This document shows positions 38,989 to 47,950 of a stretch of 64,000 nt of DNA, in pieces (position 1 is the stretch's first letter; the number at the start of each line of letters is the position of its first letter). Source of the DNA: Opitutaceae bacterium (GTDB taxonomy: Bacteria; Verrucomicrobiota; Verrucomicrobiia; Opitutales; Opitutaceae). Both the position numbers and the translations under genes were made by a program. Below the pieces are notes generated by a model. It had not been told where the DNA came from. It did no database searches and worked only from the letters and a program-made list of their open reading frames with translations. The stretch is from assembly GCA_024233285.1 (NCBI GenBank), contig JACKPU010000005.1, positions 186,001-250,000 of the forward strand. Reading direction: 5' to 3'.

Positions 38989-40062
38989 TCATTGCGGCAG
39001 CTCGGTGGGCGCCAGGCGTCGAATGCACGAGTCTTGCAGCACGGCGGTTTCACGGCCGCCGCAGCAATACGCTAGCAACACCGCGTCTCGCACCGGATGA
39101 ATGGCGATGTAGCAAAACCCCCGCTCGGCGTCGTCTTCGATCAAGACGGGTGCGGACCAGGTCGCGCCCTCGTCCGCACTCGTGGCCAGCGCGAGCGGGG
39201 TGCGCCCCCAACTGGAATTCTTGCCCCATTGGGTTTCGCTGGTGACCGGTGCCTGCGGGTCGTTCCAGACCGCGATCCAGCGATTCAATTCCGGGATGCG
39301 TTTGATCGACAGCGGACTGCAGGGCGCGGCGAACCGCGAACGCTGCGGCGGGCTCCATGTCGCGCCGCGATCATGCGACGTGAACTCCCATTGCCAGCCG
39401 TCGGTCGTGCGGGCCCAGCCGTAGAGGCTGCCGTCGCGTCGCTCGATCAATCCCGGTTCCTGCAAACCCGATTCGACCGTGTCTGCGATGCGCAGGCGTT
39501 GAGGACCTTCCCGCCAGGTCGCGCCAGCATCATCGGAAATGAAAAAGCAGGCCTCCGCGTGCATTTCGATACCCGCTTCGATGTTACCGTCGGGCGACTT
39601 GGGGCGATGGTAGGCCGAGGGCACCAGCAGACGTCCGTCGCGGAGCTGCAAGACGCGGTCGTTGTTGGTGACCAGATAGCCCGAGACGGGCTGGCAAAGC
39701 ACGGCGTCGGTCCACGTTTGGGCTTCGTCATCCGAAAATCGCACGCGCAACCGGCAGTCGATGGCGGAGTTTTTTTGCACGTAGAACAGGGCGATCCGAC
39801 CGTCTTGCAGGCGCAGCAGGCTCACACTCATCACATTGCACTGCCCTTCATTCGGCACGAGAATGCGGTGTGGTCCCCACGTTTTGCCGTCATCGCTCGA
39901 CACGCAGCCGGCGATATCCGCCCGGCAGTGGTCGCCCCAGTTTTCGCCGGTATAGCGTGACCACGCGTAGAGGATGCGGCCATCCTTCAGCGTGACAAAC
40001 GAGCCTTCGGAGTTGCGGGGATTACCGGTAGCAGAGTGCAGGGGCAGCACGATCGTGTTCAT
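38989..40062 (-). CDS. Sialidase-like (exo-alpha-sialidase) family protein
   Basis: The 357-residue beta-propeller protein carries five Asp-box repeats: SSDDGKTWGP, SDDEAQTWTD, SDDAGATWREG, SHDRGATWSPP and SADEGATWSAP. It has the RIP-like region NPRNSEGSFVTLKDGRILYAW at the start, here without a signal peptide. The fold covers sialidases and a wide range of related hydrolases and binding proteins, so activity on sialic acid is not established. The ATG at 40062 is chosen; the frame extends far upstream across the divergent peptidase start and that part is not coding. Confidence 0.85.
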   Translation of the reverse strand: MNTIVLPLHSATGNPRNSEGSFVTLKDGRILYAWSRYTGENWGDHCRADIAGCVSSDDGKTWGPHRILVPNEGQCNVMSVSLLRLQDGRIALFYVQKNSAIDCRLRVRFSDDEAQTWTDAVLCQPVSGYLVTNNDRVLQLRDGRLLVPSAYHRPKSPDGNIEAGIEMHAEACFFISDDAGATWREGPQRLRIADTVESGLQEPGLIERRDGSLYGWARTTDGWQWEFTSHDRGATWSPPQRSRFAAPCSPLSIKRIPELNRWIAVWNDPQAPVTSETQWGKNSSWGRTPLALATSADEGATWSAPVLIEDDAERGFCYIAIHPVRDAVLLAYCCGGRETAVLQDSCIRRLAPTELPQ

Positions 40063-40164
40063 GCCGCGGGATGAGGAAGCAACGGGTGCGCCGGGGCAAA
40101 CCGGAATTGCCCGGGTGACGTTTTGCATTGTCGCCGGCCGCGCCCGCGGGCTTGTTTGCCGCGC

Positions 40165-41466
40165 ATGGAGTCCATCGATCCGATCCGGCTGAAGCGCCAT
40201 CTCACTTACCTCGTGAAAGACATCGGTGTGAGATTGGCCGGCACGCCGTCCGAGGCGGCCGCAGCGAAGTGGCTGCGGGACGAGTTCGCGCGGGGTGGGG
40301 CGGTGGTCACCGAGGAGACTTTTCCGGTGCAGGCGCGCGTGGTGCGCGAACAGCAGCTGGAAGTTTTCCATGATGGTGCTTGGCACGCGGCCGCTTGCTC
40401 CCTCTTTGCCAACGCGCCTGGAACGAACGGCGATTGGGTGGAGGCCCCGCTGGTCTTCTTTGAAGGTGCGACGGGATATCAGCGCAGCGATCTGCCTGAA
40501 CTCATGCGCGGTCGCATCGTCATGCATTTTGGCTGCCACATTGAGTCGTGCGAAAACTACGGCCGGCTGATCGCGGCACAACCGGCCGGGCTGCTGATGG
40601 TGGATGTGCGCTATCCGGGCGCGTCGGCGCTGGCCGATGCGATCTTCCCGGCCTACGCCGCCCGGTGCGGTGTCGTGCCGGCACTCAATGTCGCTTATCT
40701 TGAGGCGTGGAAATGGAAGGAACGCGGCGCGACGCGGGCCCGGTTCCGTGTGGTCGGTGGACCGCAACCGGCGGAGTCCGCCAATGTCATCGCGGAATTG
40801 CCGGGGTCCGATCCCGCGTCCGGGGTTCTGTTCATCGGCGGACATCACGACACGCAGGCCGATTCAGTCGGCGCGGACGACAATGGCTCGGCGACCGCGG
40901 GCTTGCTCGAGCTCGTCAGAGTGCTCGCGCCATTGCCGCGTCGACGCACGATCCGGTTGATTTCATTTGGCGCGGAAGAGCAGCTTTCGGTCGGCAGCTC
41001 GGCCTACGTGCGGCGGCACCGCGCGGCGTTGCAACGCGACGGCTTGTTCATGTTCAACCTCGACAGTTTCGGCTCCCTGCTGGGCTGGAATTTGATTTCC
41101 GGCAGCGCGCCGGCGGAGATTGATCAACGCCTGCCCTCCTATTTCGCGCGGCATGGGCAGTATTACCGGCGGGATTTCGGGGTGCTCCCCTATGCCGATC
41201 ATTTTCCGTTTAACGCCGCGGGCGTGCCGGGTTTGACGCTGATGCGGCCGAATTGTGCGGGCGGGCGCTTTTTTCATCACCGGCCGGATGATGATTTGAG
41301 CCGAGTCGACTACGGTGTGATGGCCGCCTCGCTCAACGCCGTGGCTGAATTCGTATTCGAGCTGGCGACAGTGGAGCAACTGCCCTTCGAACCGAAACTG
41401 CCGGCCGCGGAGCTGCCGGCGGTGGCGCATTGCTGGGACGACCTGTTTGGCGGTTGGGCGGACTGA
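40165..41466 (+). CDS. M28 family zinc peptidase
   Basis: The 433-residue protein has the M28 metal-binding run: GGHHDTQADSVGADDNGSA (His and bridging Asp at about 229-240), SFGAEEQLSVGSSAYV (catalytic Glu and its Glu neighbour, about 268), NLDSFG (about 298) and a final YADHFPFNAAGVPGLTLMR (His, about 345). It has an inserted segment before the metal site and no signal peptide. It is an aminopeptidase or related hydrolase of unknown substrate. It diverges from the sialidase gene, with starts 102 bases apart. Confidence 0.9.
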   Translation: MESIDPIRLKRHLTYLVKDIGVRLAGTPSEAAAAKWLRDEFARGGAVVTEETFPVQARVVREQQLEVFHDGAWHAAACSLFANAPGTNGDWVEAPLVFFEGATGYQRSDLPELMRGRIVMHFGCHIESCENYGRLIAAQPAGLLMVDVRYPGASALADAIFPAYAARCGVVPALNVAYLEAWKWKERGATRARFRVVGGPQPAESANVIAELPGSDPASGVLFIGGHHDTQADSVGADDNGSATAGLLELVRVLAPLPRRRTIRLISFGAEEQLSVGSSAYVRRHRAALQRDGLFMFNLDSFGSLLGWNLISGSAPAEIDQRLPSYFARHGQYYRRDFGVLPYADHFPFNAAGVPGLTLMRPNCAGGRFFHHRPDDDLSRVDYGVMAASLNAVAEFVFELATVEQLPFEPKLPAAELPAVAHCWDDLFGGWAD

Positions 41467-41472
41467 AATCCG

Positions 41473-41895
41473 TCAACGGCACGCGGCGGTCAGGCGGCGG
41501 ATCAAGTCCGGCAATTGGGTGAACTTCACGGGTTTCTTCAGCAGGGCGTCCACGTTCAGCTCGTGGTAGGCGAGATCAGTGGACTCACCCAATTCCGAAC
41601 TGATGACGATGATGCGGCCGGCAAAATCACTTTGCCGGAGGCGCCGGACCAATTCCAAACCGCTCATTTGCGGCATATGATGATCGGTGATCAGCACATG
41701 GTATTGCGCGGGATGTCGTTGTATCTCCGCCCAGGCATCCGCGCCGTCGGGGACGCAGGTGATGGCAAAGCCCGCTACGGTCAGTGCGTGCCGCATCAAT
41801 TGCCGCAATTCGCGCACGTCATCTGCATACAACACCTGCACCCTGACTGGTGCGGCGTCGGCAGAGGCTGGGGAGGCTGATGCGCGGTCATTCAT
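41473..41895 (-). CDS. Single-domain response regulator
   Basis: The 140-residue protein has the receiver core VQVLYADDVRELRQLM, phosphoacceptor Asp in VLITDHHMPQMSG (about 79) and Lys in LLKKPVKFTQ (about 123). It has no output domain, so it could be a phosphotransfer partner, possibly for a separate hybrid kinase such as that at 33518. The ATG at 41895 is used; the reading frame goes on to 42051 but crosses the divergent MipA gene's promoter. It is convergent with the M28 gene after 6 bases. Confidence 0.87.
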   Translation of the reverse strand: MNDRASASPASADAAPVRVQVLYADDVRELRQLMRHALTVAGFAITCVPDGADAWAEIQRHPAQYHVLITDHHMPQMSGLELVRRLRQSDFAGRIIVISSELGESTDLAYHELNVDALLKKPVKFTQLPDLIRRLTAACR

Positions 41896-41975
41896 GAGGG
41901 CGACGATGGCGTCATCAGGTTGGACGAACGACCCGGGGAAATGTTGTGCGAAAAAAAGGTGAATTGGGTGCGCAG

Positions 41976-42003
41976 TTGTGGAACCGGCGCCGCCGATTAT
42001 AAC
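41976..42003 (+). promoter_or_regulatory. Possible sigma70-type promoter of the MipA/OmpV-like gene
   Basis: TTGTGG (41976-41981) and TATAAC (41998-42003) with a 16-base spacer lie about 50 bases upstream of the start at 42050, in the gap shared with the divergent response regulator. The match is moderate. Confidence 0.3.
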
Positions 42004-42049
42004 TCGGTCCGAGTTGACGGCATCGCCGCAAGCAATTCGCTTCGTTCCC

Positions 42050-42877
42050 ATGATAACTCGTCTCTACCGGCTTTGGCTCATTGGTGTTTTGAGTGTGGCG
42101 GCATCCTGTTGGCTGAAAGCCCAGTCGGATGCGCCGGCGTGGCGCACTGAACTGGGGGCTGGACTGATCACGACCCCGACCTTCCGCGGGGCCGACGATT
42201 ACCAAGTCCTGCTCGTGCCCGATGTGCGGGTGAGTTACGGCGAGGCTTTCAGTGCCTCGATCGCCCGTGGGGCGCGTTATGTCGCTTGGTCCGATGGTGC
42301 GACGTCGATCGGGCCGTTGGTGCGACTTGATTTCGGCCGGGATGCCGATGGCGACAGTCCGTTCCGCATCGCCGGGGACGACCCGGTGGAATTGCGCGGT
42401 CTGCATGAAGTCGACACCACGGTGCAGGCGGGCGCGTTTGTCCAACATCGGGTCGGTGACTGGTCAGTCGAAGCCGAGGTGTTGCAGGGCGTGAATGGCC
42501 ACGAAGGGCTGACGGTCGACCTGTCGTTTGATTACACCGTGAGACTGACGTCGAACGACGGTGGCAAAGGTCCGCCGGCGTTTTTGGTCACGGGTCCACG
42601 CGTGCAATGGGCGAACAGCGCCTACCATGACGCCTATTTTGGCGTTACCACTGCGGATGTGGTGACGAGCGGCCTGCCGTATTATGCGGCGGACGGCGGG
42701 GTTGGCTCGGCCGGCTGGGGGCTGCGTTATATCCGGCCGGTCTCGCGGCAGGCGGTGCTGATCGCCTTCGCAGGTTACGACAAACTGCTTGGCAGCGCCG
42801 CGGATTCGCCACTGGTCCGGTTGCGCGGCGACACCAATCAGTTCTCCGCCGGTGTCTTCGTGAGTTTTAAACTCTGA
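42050..42877 (+). CDS. MipA/OmpV family outer-membrane protein
   Basis: The 275-residue protein has a signal sequence (LWLIGVLSVAASCWLKAQSD). A beta-barrel with GAGLITTPTFRGADDYQVLLV (first strand region, shortened here) follows, ending in a terminal hydrophobic residue (FVSFKL). MipA/OmpV proteins are scaffold or porin-like outer-membrane proteins. It starts at 42050, preferred over the in-frame 41978 because of the signal peptide. The 58 bases after it lead into the sulfatase gene in the same direction. Confidence 0.85.
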   Translation: MITRLYRLWLIGVLSVAASCWLKAQSDAPAWRTELGAGLITTPTFRGADDYQVLLVPDVRVSYGEAFSASIARGARYVAWSDGATSIGPLVRLDFGRDADGDSPFRIAGDDPVELRGLHEVDTTVQAGAFVQHRVGDWSVEAEVLQGVNGHEGLTVDLSFDYTVRLTSNDGGKGPPAFLVTGPRVQWANSAYHDAYFGVTTADVVTSGLPYYAADGGVGSAGWGLRYIRPVSRQAVLIAFAGYDKLLGSAADSPLVRLRGDTNQFSAGVFVSFKL

Positions 42878-42935
42878 GGCCGGCCAATAAGCCTTTGACC
42901 TGCCGGATGGCGGGCTCACGGTTTCCGCTGAAACC

Positions 42936-44225
42936 ATGAGCCCCAACATCGTTTTCTTTCTGATCGACGACCTCGGCTGGCGCGATCTGACCTGTTACGG
43001 CAGCAGCTTTTACGAGACGCCCAATCTGGATCGCCTTGCCGCCGGCGGAATGAAATTCACGGACGCCTATGCGTCCTGCCCGGTGTGTTCGCCGACGCGT
43101 GCGAGCCTCATGACCGGCAAATATCCCGCGCGGGTGGGGGTGACCAATTTCATCGGCGGCCATGGCGTCGGCAAACTCAGCGACGTGCCCTACATGCACC
43201 ATTTGCCGATGAACGAACGCAGCATTGCGACCGCGTTGCGCGTCGGCGGTTACCAGACTTGGCATGTAGGCAAATGGCATCTCGGGAATGGCCTGACCTA
43301 TCCGGATAAACATGGTTTTGAGGTGAACCTCGCCGGTTGCGGCTGGGGCCTGCCCAACAACGGCTACTTCAGCCCGTGGGGTATCGAGACATTTCCCGAC
43401 GGGCCGGAGGGGCAGTATCTGACTGATGCGCTGACCGACGCGGCGATCGCACAGATCAAGACCCGTGATCGCACGAAGCCTTTCTTCCTCAATTTCTGGC
43501 ACTACGCCGTGCACACGCCGTTGCAGGCGCCGGCACATCTCGTGGAAAAATATCGCGCCAAGGCCGCGCGGCTCGGCCTGAAGGACGAGGAGGCACTCGA
43601 ACCCGGTGAGATCATTCCGGTGCAGCACAAATACCATGAACGCGTGATGCGCCGGCGTTTTCAAAGCCATGCGGTTTACGCCGCGATGGTCGAAAGCATG
43701 GATACCAGCATCGGTCGCGTGCTCGATACGTTGGACGCCGAGGGACTTGCCGGCGACACGCTCGTGGTGTTCAAGAGCGACAATGGCGGTTTGGCGACTG
43801 CGGAAGGGTCGCCGACCTGCAACGCGCCTTTGAATGAAGGCAAGGGCTGGATGTATGAAGGCGGCAACCGCGTCTGTCAGATCGCGCGCTGGCCGGGCGT
43901 CATTGCCGCCGGCAGCGAATGCGCCGAGCCGACGACGTCGCCCGATTGGTATCCGACCCTCCTTGAAGCCGCCGGCTTGCCGCTCGATCCCGAGCAACAC
44001 GTTGACGGGAGAAGCCTGCTGCCACTCCTGCGGGGCGGAGAGTTTTCGCGCGGACCGATCTTCTGGCACTATCCGCATTATTCGAACCAAGGAGGCACGC
44101 CGGCGGCGAGTGTGCGGGACGGTGATTGGAAGCTCATCGAATTTTTTGAGGACGGACACACTGAACTCTACCACCTCCGCGAGGACATCGGTGAAGCGCA
44201 TGACATGGCGGCGGCCGAGCGATGA
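42936..44225 (+). pseudogene. Sulfatase with frameshifted C-terminus
   Basis: The 429-residue reading frame starts MSPNIVFFLIDDLGWRDLTC (metal ligands DD at 11-12) and has the formylglycine motif CSPTRASLMTG at Cys51. Further sites are GKWHLGNGL and KSDNGG. It ends abruptly at YHLREDIGEAHDMAAAER, where normal sulfatases run on with a helix. The missing part (MTARLEAMTARLHAWQ...) is present at 44222-44356 in another frame, beside a 21-base tandem repeat. The catalytic core is intact, so the product may still work. There is no signal peptide. It could be a real mutation or a sequencing error. It is grouped with GH43 and phytanoyl dioxygenase genes nearby. Confidence 0.8.
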
Positions 44226-44260
44226 CGGCGCGATTGGAGGCGATGACGGCGCGACTGCAC
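44219..44260 (+). repeat. 21-base imperfect tandem duplication in the sulfatase 3' end
   Basis: Units 44219-44239 and 44240-44260 share the 15 bases GCGATGACGGCGCGA and then differ (TTGGAG versus CTGCAC). It encodes A-M-T-A-R-L twice in the shifted frame and lies at the point where the sulfatase frame breaks. Confidence 0.8.
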
Positions 44261-44356
44261 GCGTGGCAGCAGGAAATCGAAGCGCTTATCCCGCGCGTCA
44301 ATACCCGCTACATTCCGCCCCCGGCCGGCAGCGGCGTGGATCCGGCGGAAGTGTGA
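44222..44356 (+). pseudogene. Displaced sulfatase C-terminal fragment
   Basis: A 44-residue frame begins MTARLEAMTARLHAWQQEIE and ends PPAGSGVDPAEV before TGA at 44354. It is the expected C-terminal helix and tail of a sulfatase, read one frame away from the main ORF. Its ATG overlaps the sulfatase TGA (ATGA), so coupled reinitiation could make it as a separate peptide, but fusion to the upstream frame by a single-base change is the simpler reading. Confidence 0.7.
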
Positions 44357-44484
44357 AACGGTCGTCCAGTCCTTAACGACGCGCACGGCGTTGGTTCGGA
44401 TGACGCCACCGTCGCCGATACGTGGCGGACGTTTTGTCAGGATTGCGTCGGCTGGAGGATTTTGCACGATGGTGGCTCGGCCTT

Positions 44485-44910
44485 ATGCACGACGAACCCG
44501 ATCCTCCCCGGCGCCACTACCAATTCAAGGAGCGGGAGTTTGACCGGGTGAATCCCCGCGCTGGTGAAGCCGCCGACAGCGCGCCCATCGACATCAACGA
44601 CCTCTATCGCAGCGCCAATGGCACGCGGCCGGGAATGAAGCCGCCGGCGATACCCCCGCCGGTGGACAATGACGTGCTGGCGATCCTGCGGGAAAATCAT
44701 GCCCGGGCCGAGGCTGCGGGTCTCAACGCCATCACACCGCCACCCAAACGAAAGTCGAAGCGCCTGCGCGATTACCTGGTGTTGATGGTCGCCGGTAACG
44801 CTTACTTCATTGCCGGCCTCTACATTAATCCGGTCTTTGCCGGTGCCGGCCTTGTCTTGTTCAACATCAGTGTCACTTGGATCATCTGGGTGGTGATGGA
44901 CAAATATTGA
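44485..44910 (+). CDS. Hypothetical small membrane protein
   Basis: The 141-residue protein starts MHDEPDPPRRHYQFKEREFD and has a charged, Pro-rich N-terminal cytoplasmic part. Two hydrophobic segments follow near the C-terminus (YLVLMVAGNAYFIAGLYI and LVLFNISVTWIIWVVM). The start at 44485 is preferred over an upstream GTG at 44422. No named family is recognised. It is followed by another membrane hypothetical after 51 bases. Confidence 0.7.
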   Translation: MHDEPDPPRRHYQFKEREFDRVNPRAGEAADSAPIDINDLYRSANGTRPGMKPPAIPPPVDNDVLAILRENHARAEAAGLNAITPPPKRKSKRLRDYLVLMVAGNAYFIAGLYINPVFAGAGLVLFNISVTWIIWVVMDKY

Positions 44911-44961
44911 AAGCGCGCTTTCTGCGTTTGTGCCGGCCTCCCGGGTAGCAAGCCTTCGCTC

Positions 44962-45798
44962 ATGGACCATAAGGATCACTCCATCTTTATCTCAAAATCT
45001 GTGCTGGGCAACATGGTGCTTTCCCACGACGGGGAATTGCTGAGTATCCGCGGAAAGCGGCTGGGGGAAGTGATCCGCAAGGATATCGAACTAAGGAATC
45101 TGGATCCTGAAATCCGATGCGAGTTTAAGCGCTATCTTTGGCGTCTGTGCGGATCGTTGCTGTTGGCGTTCGGCAGTGCGGTCGGGCTCAAGGCCATGGG
45201 GGAGCCGGGCGACGAGCTCATGATGCCCCACACGAGTTTATGGATGCTCCTGTTGTTTGGCTTTCTGAATGCCGTGGTGTGGACCAGGCGCTTCCTCTTC
45301 GTGAAGTTTCTGGACCGAAATGGAAACGAGGCATTTGCGCTCGTGTGCGAGCCGCTTGAGCGGGATCAATTTGAACATTTCCTGGCCGGCTTGATTCACT
45401 CCATTGAACATCCCGGCAATGTCCTGCCCGAGGAGCCCGCGGCAGAGAGCGAACCTGAAACGGGAGTTGAGCTGGAAGGACTGCCGCGGACCAAATCGAA
45501 GTCATCCGTCACTTATGAGATGCCGGCCGACACGACCTTGATTGATACCAATACGGCTCCATCAGGACTTAGTTTCCATGCCTGCTTCTCCGTGTTTGCG
45601 GGATTTTGCGCCGTCGTTTTGCCGGCTTCATCCCGGGTGTGGGAAGCTTTGGGAGGAGTGGGGGTGATCCTGCTGCTGGGCTGTTCAAGTGCGGCATTGG
45701 TCACTGGCGTCATCTCATTCATCAAGAAGGAGGACATGCGTATTTATGCGATTTACGGCATCCTTATGGGTCTCGCGCCGCCGTTCATCTATACTTAG
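44962..45798 (+). CDS. Hypothetical multi-pass membrane protein
   Basis: The 278-residue protein has four hydrophobic segments: LWRLCGSLLLAFGSAVGLKA, SLWMLLLFGFLNAVVW, ACFSVFAGFCAVVLPA and GGVGVILLLGCSSAALVTGV. An acidic linker (PEEPAAESEPETGVELEG) separates the two pairs. Local GC is lower than in neighbours (about 50% in the line at 45541). Family unknown. It lies between the sulfatase group and a phytanoyl dioxygenase, in the same direction. Confidence 0.72.
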   Translation: MDHKDHSIFISKSVLGNMVLSHDGELLSIRGKRLGEVIRKDIELRNLDPEIRCEFKRYLWRLCGSLLLAFGSAVGLKAMGEPGDELMMPHTSLWMLLLFGFLNAVVWTRRFLFVKFLDRNGNEAFALVCEPLERDQFEHFLAGLIHSIEHPGNVLPEEPAAESEPETGVELEGLPRTKSKSSVTYEMPADTTLIDTNTAPSGLSFHACFSVFAGFCAVVLPASSRVWEALGGVGVILLLGCSSAALVTGVISFIKKEDMRIYAIYGILMGLAPPFIYT

Positions 45799-45891
45799 TC
45801 CCTACCTTGTCCGCATTCTCCGGTCAATCGAACCTTGCCCCGGCGAAGCGTGCGCCGTTTTAATCCGAGCACCCCAAACCTGTTCCGCCCC

Positions 45892-46875
45892 ATGATGACC
45901 ATTACCGGATTGACGCCTGAACAAGTGGCCGAATTCAACCGCGAGGGTTTTCTCGTGGTGCGCGATTATCTCGATCCCGTCGCCGATCTCGACCCCATCA
46001 TTCAGGAATACGAAGGGGTGCTCGATGCGCTGGCGGGGGAACTCTATGCGCGCGGTGAAATCAAGTCCACCTACGCTGAGCTCGAATTCAGCGAGCGTTT
46101 GATCCAAGTGTGCCGCGAGAGCGGACGCGTGCTTGCGCAGCATTTTGATTTCTCCCTGCCGCAGAAAAATATCAAAGCCGACACGCCGATCTGGACCGGT
46201 CCCGCGGTGTTCAACGTGCTGCGGCATCCCCGCATCCTTGATGCGATGGAAAGCATCATCGGTCCGGAAATTTATTCCAACCCCGTGCAGCATGTGCGGC
46301 TCAAACTGCCCGAATCACGCGGGGTGCAGGATGAAGCCGGCCAGCTCATTCAAGGCGCGACCCCTTGGCACCAGGACAACGGCGTGGTGCTGCCGGAGGC
46401 CGACGAGACCGACATGATCACGGTGTGGTTTCCGCTCTGGGATTCGCCGGTCGAATCGGGCTGCCTGCAAGTGGTGCCACGCAGTCATCGCGAGGGGCTG
46501 GTCGAGCACTGTCCGCTCGGCGCCGCGGGCGCGGGCATCCCGCGCAAACTCATCGCGGAAAACAAAGCCGTGCCGCTGCCGATGAAACGCGGTGACGTGC
46601 TGTTTCTGCACCGCCGCACCTGCCACGGTTCGCTGCCCAATCTGAGCGACCGTGTGCGTTGGAGTTTCGACCTGCGTTACAACCCCATCAGCCAGCCGAC
46701 CGGGCGCAAAGCGTTCCCTGGTTTCGTCGCGCGCAGCCGCGCCAATCCCGCGAGCGAACTGCATGACGCCGCCGTCTGGTCGGCGTCGTGGCTGGAAACC
46801 CGCCGCCGCATCGCCGGCGAGGGCAACGAAACCTTCTTCAATCGTTGGGACGGCAAGTCGGAAGCGTGCGCGTGA
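45892..46875 (+). CDS. Phytanoyl-CoA dioxygenase family protein
   Basis: The 327-residue Fe(II)/2-oxoglutarate enzyme has its HxD ligands in TPWHQDNGVVLPEADETD (about 159). The distal His and Arg are in CHGSLPNLSDRVRWSFDLRY (about 245-264). The start is the ATG at 45892 or the next codon (45895). It is only distantly like the family member at 13300 and follows a different layout. Location beside sulfatase and GH43 genes suggests a role in sugar or glycan processing, but this is inference. Confidence 0.9.
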   Translation: MMTITGLTPEQVAEFNREGFLVVRDYLDPVADLDPIIQEYEGVLDALAGELYARGEIKSTYAELEFSERLIQVCRESGRVLAQHFDFSLPQKNIKADTPIWTGPAVFNVLRHPRILDAMESIIGPEIYSNPVQHVRLKLPESRGVQDEAGQLIQGATPWHQDNGVVLPEADETDMITVWFPLWDSPVESGCLQVVPRSHREGLVEHCPLGAAGAGIPRKLIAENKAVPLPMKRGDVLFLHRRTCHGSLPNLSDRVRWSFDLRYNPISQPTGRKAFPGFVARSRANPASELHDAAVWSASWLETRRRIAGEGNETFFNRWDGKSEACA

Positions 46876-46941
46876 ATCGCGTCTGACCCGGGCTTGGGCA
46901 GGTCCGGGATCGACAGGCGGGGCGTGTCTTGGTGAACGTGG

Positions 46942-47925
46942 GTGATGGCCGTTGGCTCTTGCTACACGAATCCGGTTGGCACCACTTCCGTCGTCATGGG
47001 CGATCCCTTCGCCTGGTGGCACGACGGTCGGTATTATCTTACGGGCACTACCGATCCGGAGGAGGGATTCCGTTGGTTTCATTCACCTGATCTGATGAGC
47101 TGGTCGGAAGGCGGCTGGTTGTGGCGCCGCGCGGCGGACAGCTGGGTCGACGGCCGGCTCTGGGCCCCGGAGGTATGTGCGTATCGCGGCCGATTTTATC
47201 TGACTTATAGCGGCACCTTGCGCGGGGTGAGTCCGATGCGGATGCTGATGGGGCTGGCCGTCAGTGATCGGCCGGAGGGGCCGTATCGGGATTTGCGCAC
47301 TCCGTGGTTTGATCCGGGCTACTCCACGATTGACGGCCATCTTTTCATCGATCGGGACGAAACGCCTTGGCTGTATTTCAGCCGGAACGGCCGGCGGGAA
47401 GGTTACGACTACGGGGTCATCTATGGCGTGCGACTGAGCGAGGACCTGTTCACCCCGCTGGGCGACCCCGTGAAACTGCTGGAAGCGGATCAGCCTTGGG
47501 AAATGGAAATCCGGGACTGGAACCGCTGCAACGAGGGTTCCGCCGTCTGGCATGACGGGGAACATTACATCATGACCTATTCGGCCAACCACTACATGTA
47601 TCCCGGCTACGGGATTGGTGTGGCTCGCGCCCGGCATCCACTGGGCCCGTGGACAAAGGATCCAGCCAATCCTTTGCTCAAAACCGATCCGGTGGCGGGC
47701 GTCTCCGGCCCGGGACACAATTCGGTCGTGCTCTCTCCCGACGGCCGCGAGCGGTTTATGGTGTATCACACCCATGCGGATGCGCAGTCCCCCTCAGCCG
47801 AGCGGGTGGTCTGCATCGACCGGCTGAAGCGCGATGCCGCGAGCGGTTGGTGGCGGCTGCGTGGTCCCACGCGCTCGCCCCAACCGCTGCCCTCGGGCGT
47901 GGTCGCGTCTCCACCCTCGACCTAG
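46942..47925 (+). CDS. Glycoside hydrolase family 43-like protein
   Basis: The 327-residue five-bladed propeller has the catalytic base region SVVMGDPFAWWHDGRYYL (Asp21). WAPEVCAYRGRFYLTYSG (about 74) is the usual WAPEV blade. NEGSAVWHDGEHYIMTYSAN carries the putative acid Glu (about 197). A GTG start at 46942 is followed at once by an in-frame ATG (46945). No signal peptide. Family members cut arabinans, xylans and related polymers, and the exact target is unknown. It lies 66 bases after the phytanoyl dioxygenase gene. Confidence 0.9.
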   Translation: MMAVGSCYTNPVGTTSVVMGDPFAWWHDGRYYLTGTTDPEEGFRWFHSPDLMSWSEGGWLWRRAADSWVDGRLWAPEVCAYRGRFYLTYSGTLRGVSPMRMLMGLAVSDRPEGPYRDLRTPWFDPGYSTIDGHLFIDRDETPWLYFSRNGRREGYDYGVIYGVRLSEDLFTPLGDPVKLLEADQPWEMEIRDWNRCNEGSAVWHDGEHYIMTYSANHYMYPGYGIGVARARHPLGPWTKDPANPLLKTDPVAGVSGPGHNSVVLSPDGRERFMVYHTHADAQSPSAERVVCIDRLKRDAASGWWRLRGPTRSPQPLPSGVVASPPST

Positions 47926-47950
47926 CGGTCTTCCCGCGCCGGGCGCGTTT

